Shown: positions 58,501 to 64,000 of the stretch, in pieces | Layout of the letters: the number at the start of each line of letters is the position of its first letter | How positions within the stretch are numbered: position 1 is the first letter of the stretch | DNA from: Azadirachta indica | Taxonomy: Eukaryota > Streptophyta > Magnoliopsida > Sapindales > Meliaceae | Length of the DNA: 64,000 bases | NCBI GenBank assembly: GCA_022749755.1 | Contig: CM040444.1 | Coordinates: forward strand, 6,575,009-6,639,008 | Direction: 5' to 3' | Made by a program: the position numbers and the translations under genes | Notes under the pieces: model-generated | The model's input: only the letters and a program-made list of their open reading frames with translations | Told to the model about the DNA's origin: nothing | Databases searched by the model: none

Positions 58501-60427
58501 ACCACATCAGCTCCCGGAATATTGTTTTAGAGACGTTGGCATTAAAGCCTCCAGCGTTTGCGAGTGGAAATCAGCTTGGACGTTTACAATGCTTCATTTA
58601 TAACCGTCGGTGTCAAAAGATTAATCCTTTTGTTCTTAATTAATTACAGCTTAGTTTATATATACAAAACGTTGTTGTTAGTGAAGACCCAACAAAGCAT
58701 ATTTAATAAATTTGCAGACATTCCCGTGGAAAAGGAAAAAATTTCTGGAATTGATCAGACTAACAAGATGCGAAGTGTGGGTGTAGATGTGGAGAATGCC
58801 ATTGTGAGATCAAGAAACTACTCAATGGAATCTACATCTTTTGGGCCTCTTCCAAAAATCAATACTATATTTGGTACGTAAATCTATATTTTGAATTTGA
58901 TATGAGAAATTGACTAAAATTTGTTCTTCCTTACAATTCATTAATTGTTACTGGCAAAAGCAGAACCCCGTATTTCTTCTAATTTCTATCAGCTAATGAT
59001 TCCAAAACCTATATTTTTTTTTATGAATAATAGGTGGACTGTGCCAAGATTTGCATAAGATGCTCTGGAATGCAATTATTCTGCTTTGTAAGGCATTGAC
59101 CCTATTCTCTTGAATTCAATTGTTTGATGGAAATATTCATTTATTAACTTGAGGAGTTCAATCGCAGTCCCCTGCATCAAAGTTATACACGAACAAAAGT
59201 TAGCACACCTGCAAACAATTGAAATTGTTAGAATGATCTGTGACGGAGTGGCTTGGGATGATCCAAATCTCCTCGGATTGTCTTTAGCTACAGCTGCAAG
59301 CTTCGGAATTTCTGAGTTTGTCAATGAACTAATTATGGTCAACAATAATTTAATTTATTGGGTTAACAACGACGGACATAACATATTTCTACTTGCAGTT
59401 TTATATCGCCAAGAGAATGTTTTTAATCTCATATATGGTTTCCTTCACCATAGTATCGCGCTGAATCGGCCGGACATTTTAGGTAACAACATCTTGCATT
59501 TAGCGGGAAGATTGGTACCTTCAAGCAAAGTACCTGGAGCAGCATTGCAGATGCAGAGGGAGTTGCATTGGTTCAAGGTAATAGATGATCTAACCACGAT
59601 ATTTATCAAGATTCAGTATTCTGAGTAATTTTAAATGTTGCATGTATCTACGGCAAACTGTTCGAACAGATTTTATCAATTGGACTAATCAATACGAACG
59701 TCAATACCCTAAAAGTAACATGTGTCCTTGGATCCAAGATTTTTTTCTATTATGCATGGACTTGATTATAGACGAATATTTGTTTTCCTTTTCTTGACTC
59801 TTGTATGCCTCGTGCTAACTTTTGCTTCAGGTCGTAGAAAATCTTCTTCCCACATGGCTTCATGAAGAGAAAAATTTCGACGGAGAAACTCCTAGACAGG
59901 TGTTTACTGAATCACACAAGGAATTAGTTAAAGAGGGAGAAAAATGGATGAAGGACACTGCTCAATCATGCACAATTGCAGTTACACTTATAATCACAGT
60001 AGTGTTTGCCGCAGCCTTTACTGTACCAGGCGGCAATGATAATGGAGGACAACCAATTTTCTTAAAGGAAAAATCTTTTCTGATATTTGCAATAGCAGAT
60101 GCGCTTGCACTCTTTTCATCAACAACTTCGTTGCTGATGTTCTTAGGGATCCTCACGTCCCGTTACGCAGAAGAAGATTTTTTGGTATCCTTACCAAGGA
60201 AGTTAATTATCGGCCTTATAACCTTATTCTTTTCTGTTGCAAGTATGATGGTAGCATTTGGTGCAACCACATATATAATTCTTTCTCAATCTTGGAAATG
60301 GGTTATCATTCCAATTTCATTGCTTGGTTGTGTCCCGGTGACCTTGTTTACATTGTTGCAGTTTCCTCTTCTACTTGACATGGTCTTAAACACTTATGGG
60401 CCAAGCATATTTCATCCGGTGAAGTAA
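55576..60427 (+). CDS. ANK2: ankyrin-repeat PGG-domain membrane protein (638 aa)
   Basis: Eight exons by splice sites and frame: 55576-55616, 57514-57554, 57666-58133, 58456-58605, 58718-58873, 59034-59087, 59168-59577, 59831-60427 (1917 nt, 638 aa plus stop). The start is the ATG in TAATCATGGAG, in frame with all exons. An ankyrin part at about residues 103-163 (GMTVLSLSAILGNTTASKVL; NTWLPLHIGAVYGNKDTVRY) is followed by a linker, then ankyrin-like repeats at about 373-420 (GHNIFLLAVLYRQENVFNLI; GNNILHLAG). The C-terminal PGG domain has FTVPGG at 503-508 and four membrane spans at about 487-505, 522-548, 565-591 and 597-622. This is the layout of plant ACD6/ITN1-type proteins, which sit in membranes and affect defence and salt responses; the role here is inferred from family only. 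No inner stops are seen. Intron 1 is about 1.9 kb. Confidence 0.88.
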
Positions 60428-61092
60428 GGATGTAATTTTATTGTGGAGGCAATTAACTACTCCTTTTCTGTATTAAACTAAATTTAGCCCAATATATTTT
60501 CTTGTCAAGTCTTTTGGGCAAATCCTTAAGAGGAGAAATCCTTAATTGGTTGAAAAATATAAAAATAAATAATTTTTTTTTCAATTCTTTGTTCTTTTTA
60601 TTTTTCTCCTTTTCTATCCTAGTGATTACTACTAAACCACTCAAATATCTTTTACAAAGAAAAGAAATGAATAAAAAACACTTCATAAAGAAATAGTCAT
60701 TTTCATTAGCAGCAACGTATATAATAATATATAACTTAATTTATGATGCAACAGGAAGTTATATATTACTTTTTCATTAACCGATCAAAAAAATAAGAAA
60801 ATTAATTACTATCTAAAATTTCATGAACACATCAATCCAGTCAAATGGTCTCTAATGTCCGTAAAAAAATTTTTAAAAAAATCTTAAAATAGTAAACATA
60901 CTGATGATAAGTTAAACACAATGTTAATATCTGAATCTTAGGGAACCAAAGGACAGTAGAAGCTATACCAAATCCCGCTACATGTACGTTATCACTTATC
61001 TGGAAATCACGAAACCTATTATGAGTATTTGTTAAGAGTGATTCATAATTCACAAAGTTAGTAAGCTAGCTAGTTTGCTAAGTAGGAAATTT
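60428..61092. other. 3' flank of ANK2
   Basis: Probable 3' untranslated region followed by AT-rich DNA. No further gene is seen. Confidence 0.5.
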
Positions 61093-62189
61093 TGTTAAGC
61101 TGGAAGGTTCGAAGCTAAAAACTGGAAGCATCAGATGGCAGTTGAGTTGGTTAACTCGTTTTTCAGGTTGTTAAAGGTAGTTAAATATTGTTAGAGTTAG
61201 TTACAAAGAAGATGGCTGGATTAATATAGCACATAGAGGTCTAGCATAATATGTGTGTAGCTAGAAGGCTGTATGTGTAGTGTTCAAGTCTTTCTTTGTA
61301 GTTGGGGAGAGTCAAAATTATATTTTGTAATTGAATTGTGAGGAAATAATGAACAGAATTCTCTATTGAGGCTGTTCTGAAAAACTCTAGATTACTGTTC
61401 TTGTTTTAGATTCGTTCAGTCATTCACTTTTCTTTAAGGTTCATTCCAAGTGTTTGTAAAAATTTCTCAAAGAACTTAGTAGTTGATTCTAATCTTGGTT
61501 GAGTGGCTGGTTTCAACAAGTGGCATCAAAGGTAATTGCAAAAATGGGTACAACAAAGTTCACGATTAAGAAGTTTGCAAGGGAGAATGATTTCAACTTG
61601 TAAAAGATGAAGATGAGAGCATTATTGGTGCTTGAAGCCTTAGAAGATGCGTTAAAGGATGAATTAGTATGCCATCAACTTCAACAGAAACTAAAAGAAA
61701 TGGGATACTGAGAAAATCTCAGTGTATTGGTTCTTTCATCTACAAATAAGGTGTTGAGGGAAGTTACAAAGGAGAAAACAGCTAAAAAGAGTTGGGAAAG
61801 GCTAGAAGCAAGATATATTGAGAAATCTTTAGCAAACATGCTTTACATAAAGAAAAGGCTCTATACTTTTCATTTAAATGAAGGTGGTTCTATTTAAGAT
61901 TATCTTGATGAGTTCAATAAGCTTGTTGTTAATCTTGAGAGAACCTTGCTATATTGGAGGACTTTGGTGTCTTTCCATCATGTAAAATTTACATTCAATT
62001 CAAATCCTTTGAATAAGAAGGTAAAAGCAAGAAGCTCAAATTTAGCAGGTGCATTAGTTGCTAGAGAAAGATCTAACAAAAGGGATTACAAGGGTAAGAA
62101 GATTCAAGGTCGAGATCTAATGGCAAAAAGCTAAAATGTTTTCATTGCCACAAAGAGGGTCATTTTAGGACAGATTTCCTAGATCGAAA
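61093..62189 (+). mobile_element. Truncated Copia (Tnt1-like): 5' LTR and broken gag
   Basis: The LTR at 61093-61518 (TGTTAAGCTGG ... TTTCAACA) is followed by a primer site TGGCATCAAAGG (61521) and a gag frame from ATG at 61544: MGTTKFTIKKFARENDFNL, stop, KMKMRALLVLEALEDALKDE. Further pieces include KKSWERLEARYIEKSLANML. There is a deletion near 61942, then a basic region and a zinc knuckle remnant (VFIATKRVILGQI, frameshifted). The element is cut at about 62190, where ankyrin promoter module 8 begins. No pol or 3' LTR is present. Confidence 0.75.
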
Positions 62190-62271
62190 GCTATAAAAAC
62201 CAAGTTCTCTCTCAGTTCTTGTTGCGATCAATTAGAAAGATGAAGAAAAGAACCTTTTACTCCATTGTAAG
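62186..62271 (+). promoter_or_regulatory. Isolated ankyrin promoter module 8
   Basis: TATAAAA at 62192-62198, the leader AAGTTCTCTCTCAGTTCTTG and GTTGCGATCAATTAGAAAGA, and GTAAG at 62267-62271. It joins directly to the Copia gag remnant on its left. No ankyrin exon follows before the window ends. Confidence 0.6.
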
Positions 62272-62460
62272 AAATAAATTAGGTAATGGATTGTTGTCCC
62301 AATACGGACCTAAACAAAGGTAATGCTCTTGTGACAGAGCCCAGCAAGTTCACCTTTTGCCAATTGGAAGAAAAGGAAAATCAGACAACACCGACTAGGT
62401 ACGACAACATCTACTGCTGCGATCAAATACACAATTTATGTGCACAGAAAAAAAAAAAAA
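62272..62460. repeat. 185 bp stretch shared with 27720 and 54541
   Basis: Third copy of the block that follows modules 3 and 6 (TAGGTACGACAACATCTACT here). It shows that module 8 belongs to the same lineage as modules 3 and 6. Confidence 0.7.
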
Positions 62461-64000
62461 ACCATTGACGATGATGATTGTATGACTTGAATTAGGTCAC
62501 TTCTTTTTGGAATCTTTATCTGTGCAATTCCCTTAACACTAGAGTGTATTAACATATTCTTTTGTACATAATTATTAATACAGTTTCTTATTTTTTGAAC
62601 TTTCTTGTAGACCTTCAGGATAATTTTTTGGTTATGCAAACCAAAGAGGAAGATGACTTTATGTTGTACTAAGTCGGAAACTAAGTGGATTTATTTTTTG
62701 TCCCATAATTCTCCGCTGTTATATGCATCACGACGTATCAAATTTGTGTTATTATTTTAATTTATCAATCCAAATTTTTTTTAATATGTAAGATAGTCTA
62801 AATATTCGGATTTCTATATGATAGAAAAGGATCCCATGATCCTGAATTAATCTTACCTGGGATTCTAAATCCCAAGTTTATCTATGAAGAGTAGATCTAA
62901 TTGTCTTAATATTTATAATTGATTTTTTCTGTGTAATACTAATAATTTACCTAAACTAGTTTAGATCAAATTATATATTGTATGTTAGGGTTTGACGTCA
63001 CAATTATGCCATATATAAAAGACATCTTCATTTCATAGATTGATGATAAAGAAAGACAGACATTACTGTTGTCTGGGAAACTAATGGAGGTGAGATTTAT
63101 ACTCCCACTATTTTTTTCTGGTGGGTTCAGATTATCTTCATAATAAATACCATTTGGCCTCACCCCCTACTTTTACATTTACATTTACATTTACATTCCA
63201 TTCTATGTTCCCTTAGCACAATTTCACTTTTATATTAGCCATGTAACATTATAACATTAAAGTTGTAATCTAAGTTAGACATATTGTTAAAGTTGAAAAT
63301 TCTACGACAAAACTTAAAATACGAAACGCGTAAGTTAAAATATATAATAACTTAAGAAATATTTAATACAAAACTTAAAATTTTAAATAATATATTAATA
63401 ATTTCGTTTAGTAGTATTAATTAGTAATATAAAGAAATATAAAAGTTTATGTAAGTGATTGGTTATTTATTTTAAAGATGTTTTTATTTTTTTCAAATGG
63501 AATGTGTTTATCGATTTTTATAATAATACATACTTACATGGTAATAAAAAAAAAAAAGTTTTCGGATTTTGTTTTTTTTTTCAGTAATGTTAGACATTTT
63601 ATTTTATGATTTTCTTTAAAAGAATATCAGAAAAGAAGTGTGAAAAAATGTATTAGAATTTATAGCATTTTAGTGTGTGTATCCTGAATACACTAATATC
63701 GAGTAACAAAAATATAAGAGAGAGTGTTTATTAGTTTCTTATTTTTTAGTTAATGTTTTATTTTTTTTATTATTTTTTTTTTTATTTTTTAATTTAATTA
63801 ATTTATAAATAATAAAAAAAAAAATATAAAAAATAAAATTAAAATTTTAAAAAGTAATAAAATATTATAAAAATTATAAGAGATAATAGAGGCATTAATT
63901 AAATAAATAAGGATAACGGGCACTCACCCACAAAATATAGTTACAAAAGAAGCAAAAATAAAAAGGTTAATTTATATGTCGTTTATGGCATAGCATAATC
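62461..64000. other. Right flank, no gene seen
   Basis: AT-rich, with a (TTTACA)n run at about 63169-63196 and long A/T tracts at 63720-63860. Nothing coding is recognised. Confidence 0.5.

Larger units (their letters stand above)
51271..59450. repeat. Segmental duplication, block 2, copy in unit II
   Basis: Copy of 22853-32600. Homology stops at 59450, inside exon 7 of ANK2, the position matching the ANK1 break at 32600. Confidence 0.9.

Overview
This is a gene-poor, very AT-rich plant nuclear window. The evidence is spliced genes with GT..AG introns, plant-restricted protein families (DUF4220/DUF594; ankyrin-PGG membrane proteins), En/Spm (CACTA) and Copia elements, and a relic of a plant mitochondrial tRNA gene. 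A dicot is likely; the species cannot be named from the sequence alone.

The main organising event is a tandem segmental duplication. An ancestral segment ran from an old Copia element, through two minus-strand DUF4220/DUF594 genes, to a plus-strand ankyrin-PGG gene, and is present twice. Unit I (about 2872-32600) and unit II (32601 to about 59450) meet at 32600/32601, where exon 7 of the first ankyrin gene is fused to the inside of a solo-LTR-like sequence. Unit II keeps DUF594 copy B (39089-41191, open, 700 aa) and copy C (48247-50174, three frameshifts), and its ankyrin gene (ANK2, 55576-60427) is complete. Unit I has lost about 11.35 kb between B and C, leaving only a DUF594 N-terminal stub (copy A, about 9076-9128). 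It gained a 13.2 kb block (9641-22852) with a complete 9.24 kb CACTA element, the right end of a second CACTA element and a possible receptor-kinase exon. It also gained a 1.6 kb LTR element (23079-24663). Its ankyrin gene (ANK1, 28744-32647) is truncated and ends in a new Lys/Arg-rich tail.

Layout: 1-677 flank with a mitochondrial trnP relic; 678-7956 old Copia with nested insertions; 8091-8930 inverted-repeat element; 9076-9640 DUF594 stub and its old 5' region; 9641-11970 unique DNA; 11971-21214 CACTA; 21215-22852 second CACTA end; 22853-32647 promoter modules and ANK1; 32601-38769 second copy of the Copia/inverted-repeat block; 39089-43230 DUF594 B and duplicated head-to-head promoter blocks; 43231-48246 AT-rich DNA with LTR debris; 48247-50690 DUF594 C; 51225-60427 promoter modules and ANK2; 61093-62189 truncated Copia; 62190-64000 an isolated promoter module and unassigned DNA.

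Only DUF594 B and ANK2 look like intact host genes. Both families encode multi-pass membrane proteins; ankyrin-PGG proteins (ACD6/ITN1 type) are linked to defence and salt signalling in plants. A short ankyrin promoter/first-exon module (TATA box, about 60 nt leader, GTAAG) occurs eight times, mostly without a gene behind it, as expected if a larger tandem ankyrin array lost most gene bodies. I see no new defence or mobile system. The most unusual items are the ANK1 chimera, the promoter-module array, the duplicated head-to-head DUF594 promoters, and the breakpoints that allow the rearrangements to be ordered.
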